A DNA stretch of 64,000 nt from Saprospiraceae bacterium UBA1994 (GCA_002335865.1 DDCY01000015.1:13555-77554), one strand, 5' to 3'; positions 1-9,223 are shown, counted from the stretch's first letter. Notes: generated by a model not told the origin, from the letters alone. Made by a program: numbers and translations.

Positions 1-180
1 ATTAAGGGAGCATTATCCGACAATGATTTAATAAAAGAACATCTTACCGAAGACTTACATTATATTGGAAGTCGACTAGGACGGAAGATGACATTAGTGA
101 GGCTTGCTTTTAATGTATTCATTATAGGCTTCTTTTCGTCTATTTCATTAGCTATTTTCATGATCTTTACATTGAATTAA
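1..180 (+). CDS. C-terminal end of a DUF5706 / Pycsar-effector-like membrane protein (partial)
   Basis: An open frame runs from the window edge to a TAA at 178-180 and gives the last 59 residues of a protein. The tail has an amphipathic stretch, the basic segment GSRLGRKMTLVRLAFNVF, and one hydrophobic helix that ends almost at the stop. This layout resembles the C-terminus of Bacteroidota proteins that join an HD phosphohydrolase domain to a DUF5706 (PycTM-like) membrane module. Relatives of that module act as membrane effectors in the Pycsar cyclic-nucleotide antiphage system, but many HD-DUF5706 proteins are chromosomal genes of unknown role. The family call rests on a short tail, and the HD domain would lie outside the window. 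Confidence 0.5.
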   Translation: MKGALSDNDLIKEHLTEDLHYIGSRLGRKMTLVRLAFNVFIIGFFSSISLAIFMIFTLN

Positions 181-218
181 GCGAAAGAAACATCTAAAAA
201 AAATTATTCTATTTACCC

Positions 219-248
219 TTGAAATATTAAATATGAAATGTACATTTG
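219..248 (+). promoter_or_regulatory. Promoter of the tRNA-Ser gene
   Basis: TTG at 219-221 and TACATTTG at 241-248 match the Bacteroidota -33 (TTG) and -7 (TAnnTTTG) elements, with 19 bases between them. The tRNA begins about 68 bases downstream. Confidence 0.6.
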
Positions 249-315
249 CATCGCTTTATAAAATAACACTTTATGTCATATTCTAAATCATAGAATATCT
301 TTTATAAAACAAAAC

Positions 316-400
316 GGAGGAGTGGCAGAGCGGTTGAATGCACTAGTCTTGAAAACTAGCATACTTTACGGTATCGGGGGTTCGAATCCCTCCTCCTCCG
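316..400 (+). tRNA. tRNA-Ser (anticodon TGA)
   Basis: This is an 85-base class II tRNA. The acceptor arms GGAGGAG (316-322) and CTCCTCC (393-399) pair perfectly, with discriminator G400. The anticodon loop CTTGAAA sits on a five-base-pair stem and gives anticodon TGA, which reads UCN serine codons. A long variable arm and a T-loop TTCGAAT follow. The 3' CCA is not encoded. Confidence 0.95.
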
Positions 401-430
401 CGTAGAATCTTTATGATTCCAACTTAAATT

Positions 431-474
431 AGGGGCTAATACTTTGAGCGAACTCAAAAGTATTGGTCCTTTTT
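431..474 (+). terminator. Rho-independent terminator after tRNA-Ser
   Basis: An inverted repeat centred on the loop CGAA pairs AATACTTTGAG with CTCAAAAGTATT (one bulge). It is followed by CCTTTTT at about 468-474. Its place just after the tRNA fits termination of that transcript. Confidence 0.6.
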
Positions 475-701
475 CATTTTTGAGCGATTGCGAATGGAGG
501 AAAATGATTTTTAACTTCGTTCAAATATAATTCCGACCTCAGAATGACCGTACGAAAATATAGAATTCATCATTACTGCTCTACTGCATAAATCTACACG
601 GCTTAATCAATTTCATTTCACTACAATCTTCCTTCATCACGAAACAATAATGCCGTTTTTTCATTTCTTATATGTTACTTACAATCACAAGTAGCAAAAC
701 T
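475..701. other. Gene-free stretch upstream of the VWA gene
   Basis: I see no gene, RNA or clear repeat here. It should hold the promoter of the VWA/ATPase pair, but no clean TAnnTTTG box is visible. An in-frame ATG at 672 could lengthen the next gene by ten residues. Confidence 0.4.
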
Positions 702-1805
702 ATGATCGGATTTAGATTTACTAATTATATTCCAGACGACATTGAAAAAGAACCTTTTGAGAAGCTACTCAAGATCTTCAAAGAGTTACTCTTACATACT
801 TCAGGTAATGTGTCCGAAGCCTTGTCTTGGCTAACTGAGCTAGATAAAGAATATAAGTTGACGAATACTGCCTATGGCATTGCCGATTTTATTGAAGACC
901 TCAAAACAAAAGGATATATAGAAGATCCTGAACGCAAGGGTAATCCAACAGATATGAATCCAACATCTAAGATGGAAATAGAGCTGAGAAAGAAAGCTTT
1001 GGACGATATCTTTGATCAACTCAAGAAATCGAAATCTGGAAAGCATAGTACAAGAAGCGCAGGCCAAGGCGATGAATTAACTTCTGAAATCAGACCATAT
1101 GAGTTTGGTGATAAACTAGAAAAGCTAGATATATCTGAAAGTATAAAAAATGCGCAAATAAATCATGGAATAGACTTATTTAGACTCGAAGAAAGTGACC
1201 TTCAAGTGCATGAGACATTTTACCAAAGTCGGACTAGTACTGTACTGATGATAGATATATCTCACTCGATGATACTCTATGGAGAAGATCGTATCACGCC
1301 AGCTAAGCGTGTAGCGATGGCGTTATCTGAACTAATTACTACTAGATATCAAAATGATACACTCGATATAATAGTTTTCGGAAATGATGCTTGGCAAATT
1401 CAAATTAAAGATCTACCGTATCTAAAGGTAGGCCCATACCATACTAACACTGTTGCTGGTCTAGAACTTGCTATGGATATACTGCGTAAACGTAAAAATC
1501 CTAATAAACAGATCATGATGATCACAGATGGTAAGCCTACTTGTATCAAGAAAGGCAAAAGATATATTAAGAATAGCCACGGACTAGATAAGAACATACT
1601 GAACCGTACATTGGCCCTAGCTGTTAAGTGTAGGAAGCTTCAAATACCTATTACCACATTCATGATAGCTAGAGATCCTTATTTAGTGCAATTTGTAGAT
1701 CAATTTACTAAGACAAATAATGGAAAAGCATTTTATAGTTCTTTACAAGGTTTAGGTGAGTTCATCTTTATGGATTATAAGAATAACAAGAAAAAGAAAA
1801 GATAG
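702..1805 (+). CDS. VWA domain protein paired with a MoxR-type ATPase
   Basis: The product has 367 residues and no signal peptide. The N-terminal half is helical and charged, as in Bacteroidota relatives of this family. The C-terminal half is a von Willebrand A domain with an intact metal-dependent adhesion site: Asp185-Ile-Ser187-His-Ser189, a Thr in the HTNT stretch, and the Asp of MITDGKP. Such proteins act with MoxR/magnesium-chelatase-like AAA ATPases as ATP-driven chaperone or metal-insertion pairs. The partner gene starts eight bases downstream, so the two are surely cotranscribed. I chose the ATG at 702 over an in-frame ATG at 672 because family members begin close to the GFRFTNYIPD segment. 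The substrate is unknown. Confidence 0.8.
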   Translation: MIGFRFTNYIPDDIEKEPFEKLLKIFKELLLHTSGNVSEALSWLTELDKEYKLTNTAYGIADFIEDLKTKGYIEDPERKGNPTDMNPTSKMEIELRKKALDDIFDQLKKSKSGKHSTRSAGQGDELTSEIRPYEFGDKLEKLDISESIKNAQINHGIDLFRLEESDLQVHETFYQSRTSTVLMIDISHSMILYGEDRITPAKRVAMALSELITTRYQNDTLDIIVFGNDAWQIQIKDLPYLKVGPYHTNTVAGLELAMDILRKRKNPNKQIMMITDGKPTCIKKGKRYIKNSHGLDKNILNRTLALAVKCRKLQIPITTFMIARDPYLVQFVDQFTKTNNGKAFYSSLQGLGEFIFMDYKNNKKKKR

Positions 1806-1813
1806 AAAACGAT

Positions 1814-3274
1814 ATGGATATTAAGAAGATAAAGACTTTAGGTGCGCTTAAAAAATCTGGTTACATAAGTAGAAGCATTAAAGAAGAACTTAGAGAAAAT
1901 CTGATTAGTAAATTAGAGCGTAGAGAGAAAGTATTCGAAGGAATATATGGTTTTGATGAAACTGTTTTGCCAGATATAGAACGAGCAATACTATCAAGAC
2001 ACAACATACTATTACTCGGGCTCAGAGGTCAAGCCAAGACTCGAATTGCAAGGTTGCTTACTACCCTTCTAGATGAGTATATGCCTATCGTTGCCGGAAG
2101 TGAGATTAATGACGATCCATTGCAGCCATTATCTAATTTTGCAGTTACTACTATATCTGATTTAGGGGATAAAACACCTATCGATTGGGTGCATAGAGAT
2201 ACACGATATGTAGAGAAATTGGCTACTCCAGATGTCAGCATAGCGGATCTTATCGGCGATATAGACCCTATCAAAGCAGCCACGCTTAAGCTTGCTTACT
2301 CCGATGAGAGAGTTTTACACTTTGGTCTGATACCGCGAGCACATAGATCGATTTTCGTTATTAACGAACTTCCTGATCTTCAGGCTCGTATCCAAGTATC
2401 ACTTTTTAATATCTTACAAGAAGGAGATCTTCAAATAAGAGGGTTTAAATTAAGATTACCTTTGGATATTCAGTTCATGTTTACTGCCAATCCTGAAGAT
2501 TATACCAATCGTGGTAGTATTATCACACCATTGAAAGACAGAATAGAAAGTCAAATACTTACTCACTATCCCACTGAAATAGAAATAGCTACAGCTATTA
2601 CAAAGCAAGAAGCTAACATTCATCAAGAGCAGAAAGGTCGAGTGACTGTTCCTGAAGTACTTCATGAACTTTTAGAGAGTGTTTCTTTCCAAGCGAGAGA
2701 AAGTGAATTTGTAGATGAAAAAAGCGGTGTATCTGCTAGACTAAGCATCTCTGGTCTAGAAAACCTCGTCAGTAATGCCGAACGTAGAGCGATCAAGAAT
2801 AAAGAAAAGAAAACAACTGTCCGTATCACCGACTTTTGGGGGGTGGTACCGGCTATCACTGGCAAACTTGAGTTGGTCTACGAAGGAGAACAAGTTGGAC
2901 CATATCAAGTGGCCATGAATATCATCGGAGCAGCTATCAAAGAGATGTTTTTGGATACATTTCCTCATCCAGATGATCATACACGTAAGCAAGAGAAAGA
3001 TCCATATGGTACAATCAAAGCATGGTTTCAAGCAGGAAATAAAGTAGATCTTTTAAATGATGATACTGATAAGAATTACAAAAAGAAACTAGATGCTATA
3101 TCTGGTCTAAAAATTATTGTTTCAAACGCAGGAATCCCTGACAGTCAAATATATACGTTCATGGAGTTAATGCTTCACGGACTATCAGAATTAGAAGTAA
3201 TCACCAAGTTATATCTTGAGAATACTAGCTCATTCAGTGACCCTTTCGCAGGTATGTTTGACAATTTGAACTAA
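1814..3274 (+). CDS. MoxR / magnesium-chelatase-like AAA+ ATPase
   Basis: The product has 486 residues. Walker A is GLRGQAKT (residues 69-76) and Walker B is INELPDL (183-189). The Asn in place of the usual Asp next to the catalytic Glu is a feature of the chelatase-like AAA branch. A segment typical of ChlI-like ATPases follows (QARIQVSLFNILQEGD, about residues 190-205), then an arginine-rich sensor region. The C-terminal third is a helical extension with no recognised fold. Eight bases separate it from the upstream VWA gene. The pair probably works as motor and substrate-binding subunit in protein maturation or metal insertion, as inferred from the MoxR-VWA families. Confidence 0.8.
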   Translation: MDIKKIKTLGALKKSGYISRSIKEELRENLISKLERREKVFEGIYGFDETVLPDIERAILSRHNILLLGLRGQAKTRIARLLTTLLDEYMPIVAGSEINDDPLQPLSNFAVTTISDLGDKTPIDWVHRDTRYVEKLATPDVSIADLIGDIDPIKAATLKLAYSDERVLHFGLIPRAHRSIFVINELPDLQARIQVSLFNILQEGDLQIRGFKLRLPLDIQFMFTANPEDYTNRGSIITPLKDRIESQILTHYPTEIEIATAITKQEANIHQEQKGRVTVPEVLHELLESVSFQARESEFVDEKSGVSARLSISGLENLVSNAERRAIKNKEKKTTVRITDFWGVVPAITGKLELVYEGEQVGPYQVAMNIIGAAIKEMFLDTFPHPDDHTRKQEKDPYGTIKAWFQAGNKVDLLNDDTDKNYKKKLDAISGLKIIVSNAGIPDSQIYTFMELMLHGLSELEVITKLYLENTSSFSDPFAGMFDNLN

Positions 3275-3366
3275 AATATAGTTTTGTGTCTTGAAATAAA
3301 TAATAATTTATATCTAATATATGAACAGTCTGGTCTTATTTATTCCACCTCTGGTCAGTGAATTGT

Positions 3367-3374
3367 TATATTTG
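3367..3374 (+). promoter_or_regulatory. -7 promoter box upstream of lepB
   Basis: TATATTTG matches the Bacteroidota TAnnTTTG box and lies 27 bases before the GTG start of the signal peptidase gene. No good -33 TTG was found at the expected distance. Confidence 0.5.
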
Positions 3375-3401
3375 TCTATTAATTAAACAACCATCATTCA
3401 C

Positions 3402-4991
3402 GTGTTCATAATCGTTTATTTACTTGTTTCATACTTGCTTCTTAGCATCAGTCTATATTTACTATTTCCGAAGGCAGGAGTAGACGCCGTCAAAGGCTTA
3501 ATCCCAGGTGTCAATTTTGTAGAATGGTGTAAATTGATTGGTCGTAAGCCCACGTATGCTTTGTTGCTTTTGATACCATTGGTCAACATATTCATATTTT
3601 GTGGAATGGCTGTCGATCTTGTAAGATCATTTAAGCTATATGACTATAAAGATACTGTTGGTGCTGTACTTTACGCTCCAGCTAAAATCTACTTTATGTC
3701 TAAAAACGATGTTATACAGTATGATGGTCCTACAATACCTAAGGAAAAAGCGTATTCGGAAGCTATTGCTTCTGCTATGAAGTCTGACAATACGTACGAA
3801 CTCAAGAAATTACATGAGAATAATCCATATAAGAAGACTACGGCGCGAGAATGGGCTGAGTCATTATTTTTTGCTGTGTTTGCAGCCGCATTCATTCGTA
3901 TGTTTTTGATAGAAGCTTATGTGATTCCTACTCCTTCTATGGAAGGATCACTAAATGTAGGTGATTACCTATTCGTATCTAAGGCGCATTACGGCATCCG
4001 TATGCCTCAGACCGTAGCTATGATTCCATTACTACACAACAGGATTCCGATGCTTAATACTGAATCTTACCTCAAAAGTCCTAGCTTAAAATATACAAGA
4101 TTGCCAGCAATCACAAATGTAAAACGTAATGATCCATTTGTGTTCAACTGGCCAGCTGGAGATAGTGTATACATTACTCCATCGAGATCATATTCTGTTG
4201 ATCAGGTGAGACGAAACCCAGGAATCCAAGATCCCGGATTAGCAAAATTAGTCCGTAAGAAAGACTTTATAGTAAGACCAATGGATAAGACCGACTTCTA
4301 TATCAAAAGAGCTGTCGGTCTACCTGGAGATAAACTAGAAATCAAGAATAGACAGCTATTTATTAATGATGATGAGGCCAAGAATCCTGAGCATTTACAG
4401 TTTCACTACGATGTGACTGTACCGTCTGGAGTAAATCTTAAAAAATTAGATGATTGGGGAATAGATGAAGGAGATTGGTATTTTCCCCATGGATTAACAA
4501 AACCTAACCATGTCTATCTAGATAAGGAACAGGTAAAAAAATTAAAATCTTTAGACTCTGAGGTTTCGGTTGTAGTACGAGGTCATAGAACAGGGGGTTT
4601 GTTCCCTAATACTTCGGCCAGTAAGAAGTGGAGCGTAGATAACTATGGTCCGATTACTATCCCTGCAGCAGGACAGACGGTTAATTTAACAGTCGACAAC
4701 TTACCAATGTACCGTCGTGTCATCGGAGTGTATGAGCATCATGATCTAGCGATTGCTAATGGTCAAATTATGATAGATGGCAAAGCTGCCACTTCATATA
4801 CATTTGAGCAAGACTACTATTGGGCGATGGGTGATAATAGGCATGCATCTGAAGATAGCAGAGCATGGGGATTTGTACCTGCCGACCATATCGTTGGTAA
4901 ACCATTGTTCATTTGGTTCTCTACAAAGGAGGGTAGCATTTTTAAAGGGATCAATTGGAATAGAATATTTAGATCGGCCAACACAGATTAA
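3402..4991 (+). CDS. lepB: Signal peptidase I, long Bacteroidota form
   Basis: The product has 529 residues and would cleave Sec signal peptides on the periplasmic face of the inner membrane. The catalytic Ser179 lies in IPTPSMEG just after a hydrophobic anchor (about 155-175). The general base Lys302 is in YIKRAVGLPGD. Box E is GDNRHASEDSRAWGFV near the C-terminus. An extra N-terminal part with two membrane segments (about 1-25 and 50-75) precedes the peptidase, as in many Bacteroidota LepB proteins. The spacing between Ser and Lys is large because of an inserted domain, as is usual in this phylum. The start is GTG. Many exported proteins in this window would be its substrates. Confidence 0.93.
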   Translation: MFIIVYLLVSYLLLSISLYLLFPKAGVDAVKGLIPGVNFVEWCKLIGRKPTYALLLLIPLVNIFIFCGMAVDLVRSFKLYDYKDTVGAVLYAPAKIYFMSKNDVIQYDGPTIPKEKAYSEAIASAMKSDNTYELKKLHENNPYKKTTAREWAESLFFAVFAAAFIRMFLIEAYVIPTPSMEGSLNVGDYLFVSKAHYGIRMPQTVAMIPLLHNRIPMLNTESYLKSPSLKYTRLPAITNVKRNDPFVFNWPAGDSVYITPSRSYSVDQVRRNPGIQDPGLAKLVRKKDFIVRPMDKTDFYIKRAVGLPGDKLEIKNRQLFINDDEAKNPEHLQFHYDVTVPSGVNLKKLDDWGIDEGDWYFPHGLTKPNHVYLDKEQVKKLKSLDSEVSVVVRGHRTGGLFPNTSASKKWSVDNYGPITIPAAGQTVNLTVDNLPMYRRVIGVYEHHDLAIANGQIMIDGKAATSYTFEQDYYWAMGDNRHASEDSRAWGFVPADHIVGKPLFIWFSTKEGSIFKGINWNRIFRSANTD

Positions 4992-5069
4992 GCTATTTCA
5001 TCGCATTCCTAGTTAAGACGAATAAGAATTAATTTACGTTAGTTATATTGCAGGTATATCTATGATATT

Positions 5070-5957
5070 ATGACCTTTACCCGTTTTTTTAGTCTTCTTT
5101 TCCTAGCCGCATTGTTAGTTCAATCTGCTTTTGCACAATTGCCAGCAACAGAATTATTTATGATACATTTTTCTAATGTAGGCACACAGTTTAGCCTCAA
5201 GAAGGTTTCTTATCTTTCTGCATTCAATCCTTTGGGTTACAATAATCAGCCTAAATTTATAGGTTTGAATGAATTGTACTTGAGTTCTGATACATACTCA
5301 CTGGGTAAGTCAGAGGTGATTAAGCTAGATTTATTTAGTAAAACATTGGAGCGTATGACAATGTCGAAAGAAAGCGACTTTAGCCCTTCACCGCTTCCCA
5401 ATGGGGATGGACTATCAACTGTACGAATTGAGCAAGATGGCGTAACACAAACCCTTTGGGCGTACAATGACCAAAGTTTTTCCACAGGTGTGCGATTATT
5501 TGAGGATATTTCCACTATAGGCTATTACAATTGGTTAAGTGAAGTGGATATAGCAATGTTTTTGCTTCCAGATCCTTTTACACTCTGTATAGGAAATATC
5601 AATACAGGAATATCTAAACCTATCACCGAAAATATCGGACGTTGTTTGAAACAAGATGATGATGGAAAACTACTCTTTACTCACGTAATCAATGAAGAAC
5701 TGAGGTATATCAAAAGTTATGACTTAGAATCAGATAAGACGGAAGTAATCTGCCAAGCTTTAGTAGGCTCTGAAGATTTTGAAATAATTAGTAACGGAGC
5801 CTTAATAATGGCCAATAATAGTAAACTATATTACTTTGATCCTGCAGTCTCTTCATCGTGGACAGAAGTTTTGGACTTAAGCGAATTTGGAATCAGTGAC
5901 ATATCACGCCTTGCATATAGACGCGGGCGTCTCGTATTGGTAAGCAATAAACAATAG
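5070..5957 (+). CDS. Secreted protein of unknown function, possibly a beta-propeller
   Basis: The product has 295 residues. It opens with a clear Sec signal peptide (FFSLLFLAALLVQSAFA, likely cleaved before QLPAT). The rest has repeating short beta-rich units of the kind I-x-L-D-L followed by PSPLPNGDGLS-like turns, which recalls TolB/WD40-like propellers. No catalytic motif or T9SS sorting domain is visible, so it is probably periplasmic. The next gene, a DUF1684 lipoprotein, starts six bases after its stop, so they share an operon. I do not recognise a named family. Confidence 0.6.
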   Translation: MTFTRFFSLLFLAALLVQSAFAQLPATELFMIHFSNVGTQFSLKKVSYLSAFNPLGYNNQPKFIGLNELYLSSDTYSLGKSEVIKLDLFSKTLERMTMSKESDFSPSPLPNGDGLSTVRIEQDGVTQTLWAYNDQSFSTGVRLFEDISTIGYYNWLSEVDIAMFLLPDPFTLCIGNINTGISKPITENIGRCLKQDDDGKLLFTHVINEELRYIKSYDLESDKTEVICQALVGSEDFEIISNGALIMANNSKLYYFDPAVSSSWTEVLDLSEFGISDISRLAYRRGRLVLVSNKQ

Positions 5958-5962
5958 CAACT

Positions 5963-6607
5963 ATGAAGCATATACTTTTAGGAGCTTTCTCGCTCATGAT
6001 CATTCTAACTGCTTGTAATAATAAAACAAAAGAAAGTTCCACTTCTAAAGATTATGAAGATGCTATAAAAACTCATCGAAATCACTACTTACAAGATTTT
6101 ATCCAAGACGAGAGAGCACCACTTGATAGTACTGATTTACCAGACGTACACTTCTTTGATGCAGATGAGACATATGTTGTAGAATGCATATTTACTGAAG
6201 CATCAGACAAAAAACCATTCGCAATGGCCACATATAGTGGTATCACAAAACCTTACCAAGTATATGGTTACCTAGTCTGCCCAATCAAAGGTCAAGAGAT
6301 CAAACTAGAACTATATCAAAATCAACTAATGGCCTCTGTTCCTGCTTATGCGGATCATCTCTTCTTACCATTCAAAGATCTCACTAATGGTGAAGAAAGT
6401 TATGGTGGTGGAAGATATATTGACGTTAAAGCATCCTCTTTGAAGTACGGTAAAATGAAAATAGATTTCAACAAAGCCTACAATCCTTGGTGCGCATATT
6501 CTGATGGTTACAACTGCCCTATTCCTCCGATTGCCAACCACCTTGACATCATAATCACCTCTGGAGAATCAAAGTATACAGGCTCTAAGAAAAATAGACC
6601 TCAGTGA
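5963..6607 (+). CDS. DUF1684 family lipoprotein
   Basis: The product has 214 residues with a lipoprotein signal ending LILTAC-like (MIILTAC, lipid-anchored Cys18). The C-terminal half carries the DUF1684 hallmark: YGGGRYIDV, then DFNKAYNPWCAYSDGYNCPI and a PPIANHLDI stretch. DUF1684 proteins are widespread in Bacteroidota and their function is unknown; one idea is a small beta-barrel binding domain. It is the middle gene of a tight set of three: six bases after the secreted propeller-like gene, and overlapping the next gene by four bases (GTGA). Confidence 0.85.
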   Translation: MKHILLGAFSLMIILTACNNKTKESSTSKDYEDAIKTHRNHYLQDFIQDERAPLDSTDLPDVHFFDADETYVVECIFTEASDKKPFAMATYSGITKPYQVYGYLVCPIKGQEIKLELYQNQLMASVPAYADHLFLPFKDLTNGEESYGGGRYIDVKASSLKYGKMKIDFNKAYNPWCAYSDGYNCPIPPIANHLDIIITSGESKYTGSKKNRPQ

Positions 6608-7386
6608 TCGTAGAAGATGCCTTAGGAAACCAATTTGATTCTGATTCGAGATATAGACGTATCGTATCACTAGTCCCCTCACAGACAGAATATATAATTA
6701 ATCTGATAGGAGATAGTACAACCTATAAAGTATTAGGTCGCACCAAATTTTGCATCCACCCATCTTACAAAGTATCAGATATAACCATAGTAGGTGGTAC
6801 TAAGCAAATACACATCAATAAAATAAAAGCGCTCAATCCAGACATTGTAATTTGTAATAAAGAGGAGAACACACAAGAAATAGTCAAAGAAATAGAACCG
6901 CATTTTCAAGTATTCACCACTGAAATCATCTCCATTGATTCAGCATTAGATTATATGATGCGCATCGCAAAGCTTTTGGATTTGGCTGACAATGGCAATA
7001 AAATCAACACTCAAATAAAACAAGCAATAATTGGCTACCAGCCGATTGAACAAAAGAAAGCCATATACCTCATATGGAAAAACCCATACATGGCTGCTGG
7101 AGGAGATACATTTATAGACAAGATGATGTACGCCGCTGGATTTAATAATGTATTACATGACCAAATGAGATATCCTTCTGTAACCATCGACGAGATCAAA
7201 TCGCTCCGTCCTAATGTTATATTTCTCTCTTCAGAACCTTATCCATTTGAAGATAAACACTTATCAGAGTTTGATAAACTAGATATTACCACTTGTGTTG
7301 TGGATGGAGAAATGTTTTCTTGGTACGGCACTCGGATGCTTAAGTCATGGAAGTATTTTAAGAAATTGAGTGAAAAATTGAAATAA
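6604..7386 (+). CDS. BtuF-like helical-backbone metal/cobalamin-binding protein without signal peptide
   Basis: The product has 260 residues and two alpha/beta lobes of the periplasmic-binding class III type. The RIVSLVPSQTEYI segment and the KIKALNPDIVI segment are typical of BtuF/FecB-like receptors. There is no signal peptide or lipobox, so this one is probably cytoplasmic, as are several Bacteroidota relatives annotated as helical-backbone metal receptors. The start is GTG, overlapping the DUF1684 stop in GTGA, which indicates translational coupling. No ABC permease or ATPase gene is adjacent, so a transport role cannot be assumed. Confidence 0.75.
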   Translation: MIVEDALGNQFDSDSRYRRIVSLVPSQTEYIINLIGDSTTYKVLGRTKFCIHPSYKVSDITIVGGTKQIHINKIKALNPDIVICNKEENTQEIVKEIEPHFQVFTTEIISIDSALDYMMRIAKLLDLADNGNKINTQIKQAIIGYQPIEQKKAIYLIWKNPYMAAGGDTFIDKMMYAAGFNNVLHDQMRYPSVTIDEIKSLRPNVIFLSSEPYPFEDKHLSEFDKLDITTCVVDGEMFSWYGTRMLKSWKYFKKLSEKLK

Positions 7387-7428
7387 AGCCATCATTTCTG
7401 TACGACATCAATTGCGTTTAGAGTTTAA

Positions 7429-7436
7429 TATATTTG
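7429..7436 (+). promoter_or_regulatory. -7 promoter box of the subtilase gene
   Basis: TATATTTG lies 20 bases before the ATG at 7457. A TTG at 7412-7414 is upstream but only 14 bases away, shorter than usual. The box lies downstream of the alternative in-frame TTG start at 7412, which supports the start at 7457. Confidence 0.5.
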
Positions 7437-7456
7437 TAGCAATTAACATATGCCTT

Positions 7457-9085
7457 ATGAATCGTTTTTCCATACTTATTATTTGTTTGTTAGTATCCTT
7501 TAGCGCATTCGCTCAGAAGGTTGCCAATGAAATCATCTTGAGAACATCTTCTAATACATCAACTAAAACGGAGATGCTTAGATCAATCAAGTCTATGGAT
7601 AGAGATATCAATTACGTGGAATTAAAGCCACTATGCAAAAGCTTAGATATATACCTTCTGATTATTGAAACGACCAGCGGCAGTGATTTTAGTAAAAAAG
7701 CAATCAACATACTACAATTTAATAAGGATGTTGATTACGCCTATGCTAATAGTATGACTCACCGCCGTGCCACACCTAACGATCCTAGGGTTCCTAATCA
7801 ATGGAATCTTGGTCTAGTCAGAGCTATAGAGGCATGGGACGTAACTACAGGAGGTGAAGATTTCAATGGAAATGAAATAGTTATTGCAGTTATGGATGAT
7901 GGATTTGATATCGATCATGAGGACATACAGTCAAACCTTTGGATGAATAATAATGAGATAATCGGTGACGGTATCGATAATGACTTCAATGGATATATAG
8001 ATGATAAGCATGGTATAGATCTAGATAGCGAAGACGGTAATATTGATTTAGAATCTCATGGCACTTCTGTAATGGGAATTATCGGTGCTGACTCTAATAA
8101 TGAAATAGGCATATCAGGAATCAACTGGAATTCAAAAGTGATGGTATTAAGCTCTGTGACTAACGAAGCCAAAGTAATAGCAGGATACGACTACATCTAC
8201 CAAATGCGTAAAATGTACAATCTATCTAACGGTATCACAGGCGCTTATGTGGTAGCGACTAACTATTCTTTAGGAATAGACGATGAATTTGGCGATGATC
8301 ATCCAGCTTGGTGTAACTTGTATGACCTCCTCGGTGATGTGGGTATAGTAAGCGTAGGTGCAACTACTAATAGTAATAGTAATGTAGATGAACAAGGTGA
8401 TCTGCCGACTACCTGCAGTAGTCCATACTTTATTGGAGTGACTAATACAGACAAAGACGATCTAAAGGTCACCAATGCAGGTTTCGGACAAGAACATATA
8501 GATTTATCTGCACCAGGAAGAAATACCGAAACGTTTAAACCTGATAGTCAGTATGGTACTTTCGGAGGTACCTCAGCCAGTGCACCGCATGTTACAGGAG
8601 CATTAGGTCTACTCTATTCAATTAAATGTGAAAACCTTGCTGAATTTATCAAAGAACGTCCAGGAGAGGCAGCACTGAGAATTAGACAGTCAATACTTAA
8701 AGGTACAGACGCTCTTCCTTCTTTAAATGGCGTCACAGCCTCTGGAGGAAGGTTGAACATATTGAAATCCATGTCTGACTTATCAGAATATTGTTCTAAT
8801 GATCCTACTATACCTATATCTGGAGATTTGCAAGTGGACTTTGTACGTGAAGATAAGAATGGAGCATACACCATATTTTATAAGTCGCCTGACACCAGAG
8901 AAGTTACTTTGACTATCTATGATATGATTGGTCGAAAGCTTTATACCACTCAAAGTATACCTAGCGTATTTTCTAGGAGTAATGAAAGAATAAATCTAGA
9001 TAGGTATCAAGCTGGCGTCTACATTGCTACCCTTTCCTTAGAAGATGAAGTAGTGAGTTATAAGTTTAGACATATTTCACAGTAA
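7457..9085 (+). CDS. Subtilisin-like S8 serine peptidase with T9SS C-terminal sorting domain
   Basis: The product has 542 residues. A signal peptide (FSILIICLLVSFSAFA) is followed by a short propeptide-like region and the peptidase domain. The catalytic triad is intact: Asp147 in AVMDDGFD, His201 in ESHGTSVMG and Ser373 in GGTSASAPHV. The segment from about residue 460 is a type A sorting domain of the Por secretion family, with YDMIGRKLY, LDRYQAGVYIA and a final KFRHISQ. The enzyme should cross the outer membrane by T9SS and act at the surface or outside. The start at 7457 places the signal peptide correctly; an upstream TTG would add 15 residues that disrupt it. Confidence 0.9.
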   Translation: MNRFSILIICLLVSFSAFAQKVANEIILRTSSNTSTKTEMLRSIKSMDRDINYVELKPLCKSLDIYLLIIETTSGSDFSKKAINILQFNKDVDYAYANSMTHRRATPNDPRVPNQWNLGLVRAIEAWDVTTGGEDFNGNEIVIAVMDDGFDIDHEDIQSNLWMNNNEIIGDGIDNDFNGYIDDKHGIDLDSEDGNIDLESHGTSVMGIIGADSNNEIGISGINWNSKVMVLSSVTNEAKVIAGYDYIYQMRKMYNLSNGITGAYVVATNYSLGIDDEFGDDHPAWCNLYDLLGDVGIVSVGATTNSNSNVDEQGDLPTTCSSPYFIGVTNTDKDDLKVTNAGFGQEHIDLSAPGRNTETFKPDSQYGTFGGTSASAPHVTGALGLLYSIKCENLAEFIKERPGEAALRIRQSILKGTDALPSLNGVTASGGRLNILKSMSDLSEYCSNDPTIPISGDLQVDFVREDKNGAYTIFYKSPDTREVTLTIYDMIGRKLYTTQSIPSVFSRSNERINLDRYQAGVYIATLSLEDEVVSYKFRHISQ

Positions 9086-9215
9086 GCAATTATAATTTTA
9101 CTACAATATGAGTAACCAATATTCTAACAAATCATCCCAGAATTCCTACAATTTTCTATCAATAAATATAATTAGCATTTTTTAGTTGAGTGTATTATAA
9201 TTCAAAATAAAAATA

Positions 9216-9223
9216 TATCTTTG
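9216..9223 (+). promoter_or_regulatory. -7 promoter box upstream of tRNA-Arg and rpmB
   Basis: TATCTTTG fits TAnnTTTG. A weak -33 candidate (TTA at 9195-9197) lies 18 bases upstream. The tRNA begins about 110 bases downstream, and the ribosomal genes may be read from the same promoter. Confidence 0.4.
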
